Origin: Meghimatium bilineatum
Taxonomy: Eukaryota > Mollusca > Gastropoda > Stylommatophora > Philomycidae
Assembly: GCA_034231615.1 (NCBI GenBank)
Contig: CM067298.1
Span: 67,847,591-67,911,590, forward strand
Direction of reading: 5' to 3'
DNA length: 64,000 nt
The notes under the pieces are model-generated. The model was not told the origin of the DNA, did not search any database, and saw only the letters and a list, made by a program, of their open reading frames with translations. Position 1 is the first letter of the stretch. Every line of letters begins with the position of its first letter. Positions 32,660 through 43,321 of the stretch are shown here, piece after piece. Position numbers and translations under genes: made by a program.

Positions 32660-33775
32660 TCAAACTAACAGAAAGAGCCACAGAAAACAACAAAGCATTA
32701 TACATCGCCTTCGTCGACCAGGAAAAGGCCTTTGACAGAGTGAACAGACAACAACTATGGAATACACTATCAATGTAAGGAATTCCAGAACATTTAATCA
32801 AAATATGCAAAAGCATTTATATTAATAGCCAATGTGAAGTAAGAACAAATGCAGGAATGTCCAATAAGTTCAAAATTCAATCAGGAGTTCGCCAGGGGTG
32901 TGTCCTATCTCCTCTACTTTTTATAACATATATTGACCACATCTGTAAACTAACAGGTACCAATGAGGAAGTTAACATAAAAGACAAATTGAACGAACTA
33001 CTCTTTGCAGATGACCTAGTACTAATAGCGACATCAGAAGAACAATTGCAAGAACTTATGAACAGACATCACAAAACATGCCAAAATTCAACATGAAGAA
33101 TATATTGAAAAGACCGAAATAATGGCAATAGCAAAGAAAGAAATATCACTATCTCCATCGATGATAAACACCGTAAACAAGTAAAGGAGTTCACTTACTT
33201 TGGAAGCATTATATCGAATGAGGGGAAAACCAATAAAGAGATACAAAATAGATGCAACAAAACATACTAGATTCTAGGACTGATGACACGTATTTTCAAG
33301 AACAAAAAATGTAAACATAGACACTAAAGTTGCATTATACAAGACTATTATTATTCCATCACTGTGCTACCAGTGCCAAACCTGGACAATGACAGCACAA
33401 GACAAAAGAAAAATAGTGAAAACAGAAATGATATGTCTACGAAGAATACTCAGAGTGTCATTAAGAGATAAGAGTTAGAAAGGATAACATCAGACAGATA
33501 ACCAAAACAATACCAGTATTGGAACACATAAAAAAACAAAATCAAGTGGTTTTCACACACTTCCAGACTACCAACAGACAGCATGCCACAGATGGCCATG
33601 ATACATAGATATAATGGCTATAAAGCCAGAGACAGACCATGTAAAAGATGGATCACAGAAATCAAAGAAGCGACAGGAACAAGCTTACAAACAGCACACA
33701 AGAAGGCAATCTCCAGAGAACTCTTCTACCCCAGACGCCGCAAGGCAAACAAGGGATACAGCGTATAGATAGATA
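32660..33775 (+). mobile_element. RTE-like LINE fragment (reverse transcriptase to C-terminus)
   Basis: Plus strand: NNKALYIAFVDQEKAFDRVN (motif A), SGVRQGCVLSPLLFITYID (motif B), LLFADDLVLIATSEEQLQEL (motif C), then a frame-shifted thumb (FTYFGSIISNE, TKVALYKTIIIPSLCY) and C-terminal GYKARDRPCKRWITEIKEAT. Several stops. 5' truncated. Confidence 0.85.
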
Positions 33776-33849
33776 TATTGTTTCATGCATTCAATCAAAA
33801 GGTGTTCTTTACTGTTACAAGGTATTATTACTGTTTATCTGGTTGTTTC

Positions 33850-34155
33850 AGTGATGTGTACTGTGGATCTTGCTTTTCTCTATTTTCTGTTGTTTTTAAA
33901 CTTTACTTGAATTTTGCACAATACTAGATTGTGGTCAGAGTTTATATCATCTCCTGAGTATGTTTACTATTCTTTACACTATTTCTAAATCTGTTGTTGA
34001 TCGTAATAAAATCTATCTGGTTCCTCTTTGTCTCCAGGATTTTCCCATGTATATAATCTTCTATTTTCATATTCAAGGAATTAATTTCATATTGTCATGT
34101 TATTCTTCTCATATAATTATATTAGTCTTTCTCCTCTGTCATTTCTGATCCCTAG
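33850..34155 (-). mobile_element. LINE endonuclease fragment
   Basis: The minus strand contains PGDDINSDHNLVLCKIQVKF, the terminal SDH block of an AP endonuclease, preceded by decayed sequence including GLGIRNDRGERLI. Confidence 0.65.
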
Positions 34156-34179
34156 CCCAAATTGTCCTACAATGTTCTT

Positions 34180-34320
34180 CCTTACAATCTTCAATTCCCT
34201 TTCAGAAATATATATTGGGAACAAACTGCTTCAATAATGTGTGAAAGCATGTCACTCACCATACATCAAAATCAAAAGAGAGGTAAGACAAGGATGCATT
34301 TTATCACCCAACTTTTGTCC
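34180..34320 (+). mobile_element. LINE RT fragment
   Basis: Encodes NIYWEQTASI and, in a second frame, EVRQGCILSP (RT motif B). Very short remnant. Confidence 0.6.
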
Positions 34321-34420
34321 TTTTGTAGCAGACTCCTATGTGGTGGGAATTCTAGGTGTGTCATATTTTCTGGTTTGGTCAGCAGATCTGACACAAGGAT
34401 GATGAACTAATTAGCCCAGA

Positions 34421-35400
34421 CATATATGCTGAGTTCCTGGCAGGATGTGATGATCCTGGGATACTGCAACATTAAAATATCTCCCTTTGAGGACTAAACA
34501 TGCATCCATAAATCTCCCTAATATGACCATGTATTGAGACAACAAACCTTATACAAGTCTGGATGTCACCTTGGTTAATAAATTGAAGAAGACCTGGGGT
34601 TTTGTCAAAAAGACTATGAATTGTCAGGAGCTACTTGCTCACAGCTAAGCAGATTACTTCATCATTATCCATGTCCCAGCAATCTTTCAAATGTTGCTTC
34701 TAATTCTTTCCTCCAGGTGTTTCTTGGTATGTCTCATGTTTGTGCTCGTGATTTAAGAATGTATCTCACACAACTTTTTAATGGTTTTCTGTCTATCTCA
34801 TGCTATTTTAAAAGAAAAAGGTTGAAAAGGCATAGAGGATTGACTTAATTGTCCTCAGGTTACCCCACTTTCTTTCAATGAAGTATATGCCACCTGTTGA
34901 GAGTACCGCTTGTAGTAAGCAATTCCATAGCTATGCAATTAAAGCGATTATCCCCAAGTATTTGATTAGTTCTTTCCATGTTCCTCATTGGTGGTCATGA
35001 CAAACCATTTCAAAACTTTCATTACCGGTACATTGGCATCCATTTATGAAAATACATAATTATCTGGTTGCCTTTTGTTGTTCTCTATGTATATGAACCA
35101 TACAACAACAAAATACATACTTCTCCACAATGACTCAAACCAAGGTTTACTTTTTACATATATTATTGCCTTCCTTTTGACAAAATGTTCTCTGTTTCTG
35201 ACTTTGAACAGTATCATGTCTATATATGTTGAAGATACATTTATATTCAGGTTTTGATTGGAGATCATACTTAATCTGATTAATTATACTTCCTAAAATA
35301 CAAGTATTTTTGAACAGTTACACATCACAATATAGAAAACATTTAGTATATTTTCACTTGTATAGTTTATTTTCCAGAAGCACATTTATTTAGTGTGCGC
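34421..35400. other. Intergenic sequence, nothing recognised
   Basis: No supported gene or repeat family. Short opposing ORFs near 35044-35268 are treated as chance. Confidence 0.4.
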
Positions 35401-35404
35401 GCTG

Positions 35405-35610
35405 CATGCACACACATACACACACGCAACTGTGACACAAATACACTTTCACATACACATGCATCTGAGACACAAGTACTCTTCCGTATACACAAGCAGC
35501 TGTGACACAAATACGCTATCTTATATACAAGCAGCTGTGACACAAATACACTTCCATAACTACCACACACACATGCAGCTGTGATGCAAATACGCTTCAA
35601 GGTACACATG
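35405..35610. repeat. Imperfect ~35-bp tandem repeat, about 5 copies
   Basis: Units contain GCAGCTGTGACACAAATACRC followed by CA-rich spacer (starts near 35425, 35461, 35495, 35530, 35575). The overlapping Cys-rich minus ORF is a translation of the repeat. Confidence 0.8.
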
Positions 35611-35619
35611 GAGTCATTG

Positions 35620-36585
35620 TTAACATGGAGTAATGTTAAGTCATTTGCCAGCTGACCAGCAAACCTGGGTTTTGAATTCACTCATTATCCATGGTTTGAA
35701 ATAAAAATGACTCCCATGATTCACCCAGCCACCAGGAAGTAGAGTACCACAGTTCATGTTCTGGGAAGGTAGATAAATGGTGCCATTTCTACTGAACAAG
35801 TGCGGTAAGTGATGCTATTCAGGTGGTTTCTGGTCAACCACTGTTTAGGTTCCTGGTTAACCATAAGTGCAGCTGGGCACTTATGGGAAACTGTGTGCTA
35901 TGACGCTGGTTCATAACCCATATTACCTTTACATTAGGGGTGATGTAGTCAGCATCAGGCAAATTGCCTATACATTCCAAAATTTGTATTGATATCAAAT
36001 TTCTGAGGAGATTCAAGAACCATTTGTAGTAGAATAAAATCCTCAAATGGAAATCAATAAGCACCACTGTGTTAGGAAGCCAGTTCACTAACCACTGCAT
36101 AACTGTAGCTCTTACACACTATAAGTCATCATCTATGTTTTCATTTAGTATTACAATGTGATCACAGTCAGTATCATCCTCTACTATGTTACATTCTTAA
36201 TAAAGATCTTTCAGCCAAATCAATGATTTATGTATGTATATATTCCTGTGCGTTTTCAGTTATTTGCAAAATTTCACAACCGTGAAGTTCACTCACTTTT
36301 TGCCTATTATTATAAAGAACTATTGTTAACAAGCTAACAACACATGAAGTCAATACATATTGTACATTCATATTAATTATACACACAAAATTATGATAAC
36401 TAGCAAAACAATGTACAATAATACTGTAATGCAATGTGAGAATCCTGTAGCCACTCATTTGAGAACAATCTTTATTTGACTTAATCAGAGGAAGAAAGAA
36501 GCTATGGAGCCATTTTTCCTGACCATGCCACTTTGGATACTTTTATTATAACTTGCCTGAACAATGTGTTCATATTATTGCAGGC
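35620..36585. other. Intergenic sequence, nothing recognised
   Basis: A block near 35700-35830 resembles one at 48475-48600 (ACTCCCATG.TTCA.CCAGCC, AAGTAGAGTA, CTGGTCAACCA), so it is an unnamed interspersed repeat. Otherwise unrecognised. Confidence 0.45.
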
Positions 36586-36589
36586 AAGT

Positions 36590-37620
36590 TCATTGGTAGT
36601 ATTGTACGCAGATATAATTAGGGTCAAAAACTGAATTGCGAGTCCCAATCTGAACACCTTGAGCATGATCCTGTTGATGCAGACATTGAGGTCAAAGACC
36701 TCATCCTCAAACATGTTGAAGATACAGATGTTGTGATTTACACAGATGGGTGTCGTCTGCCACCAATGGTGCGCATGGGTCTTCACTGACAGATCAGATG
36801 GAAGAATAGTTGTGGGACTTTGGTAGCAACAGTAGTCTAATGATGGAGGTGTGTCATAAAGAAGGCCCTAAACTGACTGGAATCGCAAGTCTATCATTAT
36901 GCATGGATACTGAGCAACTCAATGAGTATGAACCAAAAAGTCAAAGCCAGTGAAGTGCGCTGGGTAGTCATTGAAGAGGAATAAGAATTGGATCTCACTG
37001 CTCAAAATCACTTTAATCTTCTGCATTCATTCTCAAACTCCTACAGATTAGCAGGATGTAGTCCAGAATGCGTTGTGTCATGGTTAACAGCAATGCTGCA
37101 ATATCTGCACCTTTCTACCTGACACATCTGACTTCAGCATGGCTTTGGGTCAGTGACCCTATATGGGATAGCCAACTCCATCCCATAAACTCCTTAGTCA
37201 CCTCTTATGACATGCATGGAAGGTAAACAGTGTTGCTATTCTTCACTTATCTCTCAGGCCCCGGAAACACATGGGTGAATTCCATCTGTGTTCCCAGACA
37301 TGCAGGTGTGGAGGGAAGCAAGTCAGCCAACAAGTTGACTGGTTCTGTTTCTATAACAGGTGGTCACCCTATGGATAGAGCAGAGATACTCAATGCTCTA
37401 TTATGTTCTATACTGCGCGATCTGAGGATTTTGAGGTCAATGAATCAGTATTGAGATTGCATGAATTGGGAGTGAGGATCAACTAAGATGGTGAGAACAC
37501 ATCACAAAAATTTCAAAAGGAATGTTCAACCAAAACAGAACAAGAACGATCAGCTGCTACATCTTGAGAGAATAACTAAAATGGAGATCTGAGATCTTAT
37601 GGATATATCAGGTGTGTGAA
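36590..37620 (+). mobile_element. LINE fragment, RNase H domain (element E), split by a SINE
   Basis: Plus strand: DTDVVIYTDGC (RNase H first strand), decayed middle, then after the SINE VPRHAGVEGSKSANKLTGSV (RNase H C-terminal HAGV block) and GGHPMDRAEILNAL. A copy with the same DRADILNAL block is at 61260-61710 and a C-terminal piece at 45240-45530. Confidence 0.7.
37020..37275 (-). mobile_element. Class 1 SINE inserted in LINE E
   Basis: Minus strand runs from the GTGTTTCCGGGGCC-type head through GTCAGATGTGTCAGG to CTCCGGACTACATCC-like sequence and a short GAATGCAGAAG tail. It interrupts the RNase H reading of element E. Confidence 0.85.
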
Positions 37621-37679
37621 GACTAAAATGAACATCCCATATTTTAACTTCTGGACTGTATGTTGCTAGCTTCCAAAAG

Positions 37680-37790
37680 TTGAGCAAAGAATAGTAGCAA
37701 TTCCACCTTCCATGCATGCCATAGGATGTGACTAAGGAAGTTGGGTGTGAGTTGCCAACCTCACACTGTAAAAAAAGACAAAGTTAAAAA
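37680..37790 (+). mobile_element. Class 1 SINE head fragment
   Basis: AGCAAAGAATAGTAGCAA, ACCTTCCATGCATGCCATAG and TGACTAAGGAAGTTGGG blocks of the class 1 head. The core and tail are missing. Confidence 0.6.
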
Positions 37791-37794
37791 CGCA

Positions 37795-38112
37795 TCAAGT
37801 CATGGATATGCCTACTTAGAATAAGAGGTTTGAAATGGTATGATAAGACCATCAATGAGGAACTCATTCAAAGAAATAAACAAACACCAGCTGGATACAT
37901 TAAGAAGAACAGCAGAAAGTATTGTAAGAAAGGCTTTATTCTGTAACTCTCAGGGAAAGAGGGAGACCAAGAAATACCTAGAGGAAAGATTTTGATGTAG
38001 AGATACAATATCTTGGTAGAACATGGAAAGAGCTGAAGGTAATATCTAAATACAGAACAAGATGGAGGTTTGCTGAGGAGCTATTCACCACTGGGAGATA
38101 GACAGGTAGAAA
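37795..38112 (+). mobile_element. LINE polymerase C-terminal fragment (element F)
   Basis: With frameshifts encodes GLKWYDKTINEELIQRN, then GRPRNT-like basic tail and YLGRTWKELKVISKYRTRWR, ending F..ELF. This terminal arrangement is common in LINE polymerases. Related remnants at 2180, 9833 and 48085. Confidence 0.6.
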
Positions 38113-38695
38113 TAATAAACAGTTGACTTGGTGGTAGAGTGGATAGTTGGTAAGCCTGCAAACAACTTGGTCAAATGTACTTATAACTTGAAAATTGAGT
38201 CCACATTACACTACGATGTGATTAAATGTATAAATGGTGTCAAAAAACTCAACAGTAGCTAAAAATCAATACTCTATACAGGATATGCTACAATGATTAA
38301 ATAGCAATCATGTGTACAACTCATGTCACTTGTTAGAAATAACTTATAAAAGTAATGTGTTAAGTGCACAGGGCTGAAATCCAATTGACATGGTACACAG
38401 GTAATCTAGTTCATGACTTTGAATGAGGTACTGGTACTAATGACTCTACTTCTTCCAACAGAACAGCAGTTTTCTCCTCCACTATGTTCTGTACAGAAAT
38501 ATTGAAATAAGAAAAAGAGGGAATATATTATGCACATCACAGAAGATACAGATAAATCCAATTTGATATTGATTTGTTTTGTTATAATAATTTCAACTTC
38601 TGTGTTCTTTCTTAAAGTTCTGCCAGTTAGCGGTATGTAGTCTGTAGAATCGAATATGTTCTATGGTTTACAATGTGGCTGCAATATTTGCACAT
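38113..38695. other. Intergenic sequence, nothing recognised
   Basis: No gene or repeat family recognised. Confidence 0.4.
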
Positions 38696-38699
38696 TTAG

Positions 38700-38850
38700 T
38701 TTATCACTTCTGTGTAATGTGTTCATTTGTAGAATGTTTAACCTGGCATGGCAGGGCAACAACAATAATCGTGATACATAATACTGTGGACAGAGATCTG
38801 TGGAGAACCATGATCGCCTATGCTAGCCGGCATGGCACCTGATGATTATG
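38700..38850 (+). mobile_element. 3' end of LINE element C family
   Basis: Encodes RDLWRTMIAYASRHGT followed by a GATGATTATGA tail, as in 31300-31380 and (inverted) 49850-49930. Confidence 0.7.
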
Positions 38851-39224
38851 TGATTTAAGCTAGCAAGAATCAGCTTCATATTGATGCTAAGAAAGGCTGG
38901 TGTACAATAAAAAGAACATGCAGATTGGTCTGTTGGTATTGCAACCATGGGAAATGGAAAAGCAATATCTGAGCTGATGTTTTTTAACGCCTTAGGGAAA
39001 TAGGATGAATGATCAATCTAACCAATGTTTGTGAATCTACAACCTTGAGCAAACTACAAGAACATAATATCAAGAGGGAAGTGGCAAAACAAGAGTGTTA
39101 CGCAGGTATCAGAGGAGAGTGATACGCCAACATGGAGTGAAGGTGGTCAGTTGCTCCATGGTGAGGGATATTTTGACGAGATCCAAGCACTTTTGGATTG
39201 ATAATGCCAATGTGCCAATCTGTT
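38851..39224. other. Intergenic sequence, nothing recognised
   Basis: No supported feature. Confidence 0.4.
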
Positions 39225-39375
39225 GACTAACTAACTAACTATAGTGCACAAATCCAGCACCAATGAAAACATTAATGCGGCAATGATGTTTATTATCACC
39301 ACGTCTATTGGGGTGCAAAGGGAACGCATTGCTCTAGGCGGACCCAGGGTTAGCAGATAACCAAGATCCCAAATG
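39225..39375 (-). mobile_element. LINE 3' terminal region with (GTTA)n tail
   Basis: Minus strand GATCTTGG.TATCTGCTAACC...CCCTTTGCACCC is shared with 44725-44785. It ends in TAGTTAGTTAGTTAGT, a typical LINE microsatellite tail. Confidence 0.55.
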
Positions 39376-40510
39376 TACCTCCACGCGGTGCACCCTGGAA
39401 ACAGAAATACAGCAGCTCGAGCTGATTCTGGCCAAATCATTTGGGGATCGTGTCCGAAAATGTGGAGGTAGCAGATGGAAAGAGATTTGACTGCACAAGA
39501 GACAGACAATATCTCAGACACCACCAGCATCACCACATACAGCGACACTGTCGACATACAGTGAAGCTAGTCAATCCAGTCTGAACATTGGAGGGGCGGC
39601 CAATGTAAAATGCACGTAAAGGTAGATGCATGGCGAGAGACAAATAGATTTCATGCAGAGTACAATGAAACAATGAAAGGGCAGAACAGCGCTAGAGGGC
39701 AGCGCAAACTGCAAATAGAAAGTGAAAAGTTCCTAGGAAAGGGGAACTACAAGCTCCGTCAGCTCGAGATGAGCTTCTAGTTACGTGTGTTCCTTACAGG
39801 CAGAGACACAGACCTATTCATTGGCGTTTGGTAAAGCAAGAAGACCTAATCCAACTCTAATGTCGAGTCTGCCTAAACCGGAAATATGCTCGCGAAGAGA
39901 AAGGGTTCTGTACCCGATGGACTTAGGCAAGAAAGGGACAACGATGGTAGTCCTGGCCCAACTCTACTGTCAAGATTTCCTATACCGGAAGTACACTTGC
40001 AGAGAGAAAGGGTTCCGTACCCAATGGGCTCAGGCACAAAAGGGACAACGATTTAGCCCTGGCCCAACTCTACTGTCAGGTTTTCCTACACCGGAAATAC
40101 ACTTGAAGAGAGAAAGGGTTCAGTACCTGATGGGCTTAGGCGTTATTGGGACAAGGACGCTCAGCTCGAGAACGCCTTGCTCTCAAACGCGTGGTGTGAG
40201 ACTCGAACTTGGACAAGGGGTACACGATGTCGGTGAATGACACCTCGGCTAAGAGGGTGAAAGAGCCAGGGTACAACTCCTCTGTTGAGTTCTTCCCCTT
40301 AAGGAACCAGGCTCATGGATGAGAAACGGTTCAGTACCCAATGGGCACAGCACGTCCAATTACACGAAGCAAGCTCATAGACAGTGGAACACCTTGTACG
40401 AGTCAGACGAGAGAAAAAATTGTCTGGGTGAAGAGTCGCCACTACGCGTGCCTGGAGACAGATATAGAGGCTGTCACAGGCTAAGGGTAGCCCACCCAAA
40501 TTGTCAAGAC
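39376..40510. other. GC-richer block containing a 106-bp tandem repeat
   Basis: Base composition is visibly higher in G+C than in the flanks. It contains three ~106-bp units (39853-40165). The 151-codon ORF here is generated by the repeat. No gene recognised. The block ends in a class 3 SINE. Confidence 0.5.
39853..40165. repeat. 106-107-bp tandem repeat, 3 copies
   Basis: Unit starts AACTCTA(A/C)TGTC at 39853, 39960 and 40066. Shared blocks include ACCGGAA(A/G)TA, AGAGAAAGGGTTC and GGGACAA. Confidence 0.9.
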
Positions 40511-40638
40511 ATGCCGAAATCGGATGTACTAGGCCTACAAGGCGCATAACGGTGGCACAACGTAATCATGCTCCCGCGGTTATCGCACGGGTATCCGTGA
40601 TGGTTACAATGGAGCGAACGCAAAACAAACAAACAAAC
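40511..40638 (+). mobile_element. Class 3 SINE
   Basis: ATGCCGAAATCGGATGTACT, AGGCCTACAAGGCGCATAAC, ending GAGCGAACGCAAAACAAAC(AAAC)n. It is the inverse-orientation counterpart of 3560-3687. Target-site duplication not obvious. Confidence 0.75.
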
Positions 40639-40639
40639 T

Positions 40640-41060
40640 ACGTCTATTCAACATGTATTAGAATTTACTGGAAAATTTCAAATATCGGCTATAGTAAACG
40701 GTGAATGACTATGTACCATAAAATTTTCTCATGATTAAGTTATAAGAAGTAACAGAGTGACAGAAACTGATATTAACAAATGTCACGAACATCAATTATA
40801 GACTCAAGAATAATTTGAATAACAGTATCTGCAGGTTCATGCTTATTCTCTCAATACTTGTTTCTTGTGTAAAATCTCGATTAAATGAAAATTTAAGTAT
40901 ATAACTAAAACTTCACATTAGAACTGCTCAATTAAGACTCACAAAAAAGGGAAAGAGTTACAGTTATATCTTCATTGTTTTCCATGTCAGATTCACTTTT
41001 TTGCAGTATTGCATGTTATCAATTATGTCACAGGTACCCAACATTTTTCTAGTCGTGATC
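40640..41060. other. Intergenic sequence, nothing recognised
   Basis: A short minus-strand acidic ORF near 41010 was considered as an extra HELQ exon and not accepted. Confidence 0.4.
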
Positions 41061-41061
41061 T

Positions 41062-41247
41062 CATTTTATAGAAGCGAAGTGTCCCACATCCCCATTTTAT
41101 AGAAGCGAAGTGTCCCACATCCCCATTTTATAGAAGCGAAGTGTCCCACATCCCCATTTTATAGAAGCGAAGTGTCCCACATCCCAATTTTATAGAAGCG
41201 AAGTGTCCCACATCCCCATTTTATAGAAGCAAAATATATTACATTCC
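41062..41247. repeat. 31-bp minisatellite, array 1 (about 6 copies)
   Basis: Unit CATTTTATAGAAGCGAAGTG plus TCCCACATCCC, head to tail. Copies are almost identical, so the array is recent or homogenised. Confidence 0.95.
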
Positions 41248-41795
41248 CATTTTATGTTGTTCATCCATCACAAGTGATGATGACCATGTGCTACATCCAC
41301 TTTTCAAAATTCAGTTAGAATTATGTCCATACCTGATGGCTAATAAGCCCTATTCGACCTGCAAATGTCCTTGAATAGCACGGGCATGGAATGACCACAG
41401 TGGAAGGATTTTGGTCTACCTGTGACTTTATAGCTACTCTTTGCTGTTGCATTTCTCCTCTTTTCACAAGATGATGCACCCTTTTTGACTGTAGTGTCAT
41501 GTAGATCTATTTTATGCAAGTTCTTCCCATGTATCTTGGTCCATTTCAAAGGCGTTCAGTAAGGTCTTTAATGAAATGAGTCCTTGAAGTGCTTTTTTGG
41601 CCACCTTGAGATCATGTACCCTTCTCCATCTCACCATATAGAAGTATCTTTGGCAGGTGATGGTCTGGCATATGTACCAAATGACCTGACCAATGAATCT
41701 GCTTCAGAATAGTGTCAATGGTAGGGATACCAGATCTGTCAAGGACAGTGGTATCTAAAATATTGTATTGCAATCTGATGTTCATAACTTTGAAC
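41248..41795 (-). mobile_element. LINE (C2H2-tail family) 3' fragment between two minisatellite arrays
   Basis: The minus strand encodes NILDTTVLDRSGIPTIDTIL, IHWSGHLVHMPDHHLPKILL, then a lysine-rich tail. Its 3' region ATGGTCATCATCACTTGTGA matches copies at 14340 and 59095. Confidence 0.75.
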
Positions 41796-41796
41796 C

Positions 41797-42530
41797 CCAT
41801 TTTATAGAAACAAAGTGTCCTGCATCCACATTTTATAGAAGCAAAGTGTCCTGCATCCACATTTTATAGAAGCAAAGTGTTCTGCATCCACATTTTATAG
41901 AAGCAAAGTGTCCTGCATCCACATTTTATAGAAGCAAAGTGTTCTGCATCCACATTTTATAGAAGCAAAGTGTTCTGCATCCACATTTTATAAAAGCAAA
42001 GTGTTCTGCATCCAGATTTTATAGAAGCAAAGTGTTCTGTATCCACATTTTATAGAAGCAAAGTGTTCTGCATCCAGATTTTATAGAAGCAAAGTGTTCT
42101 GTATCCACATTTTATAGAAGCAAAGTGTTCTGCATCCACATTTTATAGAAGCAAAGTGTTCTGCATCCAGATTTTATAGAAGCAAAGTGTTCTGCATCCA
42201 CATTTTATAGAAGCAAAGTGTTCTGCATCCACATTTTATAGAAGCAAAGTGTTCTGTATCCACATTTTATAGAAGCAAAGTGTTCTGCATCCACATTTTA
42301 TAGAAGCAAAGTGTTCTGCATCCACATTTTATAGAAGCAAAGTGTTCTGCATCCAGATTTTATAGAAGCAAAGTGTTCTGTATCTCCATTTTATAGAAGC
42401 AAAGTGTTCTGCATCCACATTTTATAGAAGCAAAGTGTTCTGCATCCACATTTTATAGAAGTAAAGTGTTCTGCATCCACATTTTATAGAAGTAAAGTGT
42501 TCTGCATCCACATTTTATAGAAGCAAAGTG
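41797..42530. repeat. 31-bp minisatellite, array 2 (about 24 copies)
   Basis: Unit ATTTTATAGAAGCAAAGTGT plus TCTGCATCCAC. Same repeat as array 1 with a few fixed differences (GCAAAG for GCGAAG, TTCTGCA for CCCACA). Substitutions such as ATCCAG and GTATCC are shared by scattered units. Confidence 0.95.
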
Positions 42531-42591
42531 ACCAGTGACCCCAATAGATATAAAAAGACTTTTTAATAGTGAAAAATAAAACAGATTACCG

Positions 42592-42870
42592 CTTGTGTGT
42601 TGCCGGGGCCCGAAAGGGAAGCAAAGAATAGCAACACTGTTTACCTTCCACGCATGTCATAAAAGACGACTAAGGAGGTTATGGGAGTTAGCTGTCCCAT
42701 CCCATATAGGGTCAGTGACCCAAAGCCATGCTGAAGTCGGATGTGTCAGGCAGAAAGGCGCAGATATTGCAGCAATGCTGTAAATCATGACACGACGCAT
42801 TCTGTTCTCCGGACTACATACTGCTAATCTGAGGGAGTTTGAGAACGAACGCAGAAGAGGAAGAAGAAGT
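42592..42870 (+). mobile_element. Class 1 SINE, full length
   Basis: From GCTTGTGTGTTGCCGGGGCC through GAAGTCGGATGTGTCAGG and CTCCGGACTACATACTGCTA to GAGAACGAACGCAGAAGAGG(AAG)n. Well preserved, but with only a weak ~5-bp TTACC flank repeat. Confidence 0.88.
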
Positions 42871-43146
42871 TTACCTATTGGAAATATAAAATATAAGCTA
42901 TTCATATTTTTATGGTATGATATTAAACAATTTTTTGATATTATTGAAATTTAAGAAACTGATTTCAACTGAAAATCAATATTTTAAAAATGTACTTTTT
43001 CAGTTGGGGACCACACATGAAAACCATTTGTGACTCTAACTCAGGTCGTAATATATGGGGAACCTGTAAATTAAGTCTCAAAAGGAAACAAAAACAATTT
43101 CAGTAAACAAAGAACAAATAGAGAGATACTGAGACAAGTAGAGATT

Positions 43147-43152
43147 TTATTA
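43147..43152 (-). promoter_or_regulatory. Polyadenylation signal AATAAA of HELQ
   Basis: AATAAA on the minus strand about 25 bases past the HELQ stop. Close spacing makes a very short 3' UTR. Confidence 0.6.
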
Positions 43153-43174
43153 TATCTTGAATAAATAATGTGCA

Positions 43175-43321
43175 TCATAAATGTACCTTAGCTGCAGCAA
43201 TGATCTGTCTGGCAGCACGGAGAGACATATGCTCGATACTGGCCACGAGCTCCTTATCATCAGCCCCTGCCAACATACTTAGACTTTTAAAGCCTGCTGC
43301 ATAGAGTTGTCTAGCTCTCGC
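43175..43321 (-). CDS. HELQ: HELQ terminal exon (helix-hairpin-helix)
   Basis: [48 protein letters not shown] and TGA at 43175. An AAG|GTACAT at 43187 could be a donor, but AATAAA shortly after the TGA supports termination here. Confidence 0.92.
   Translation of the reverse strand, partial: ARARQLYAAGFKSLSMLAGADDKELVASIEHMSLRAARQIIAAAKVHL

Noticed and set aside
39785..40240. 151-codon ORF as a gene
   Set aside because: It is the translation of a 106-bp tandem repeat; the unit is not a multiple of three in all copies and no domain is seen.
40940..41015. Additional 3' HELQ exon on the minus strand (acidic SDMENNED-type ORF)
   Set aside because: Poor acceptor, no similarity to HELQ tails, and the AATAAA after 43175 already ends the gene.
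41797..42530. CRISPR-like array of regular repeats
   Set aside because: The 31-bp units are contiguous without variable spacers, in a eukaryotic context with no cas genes. It is a minisatellite.
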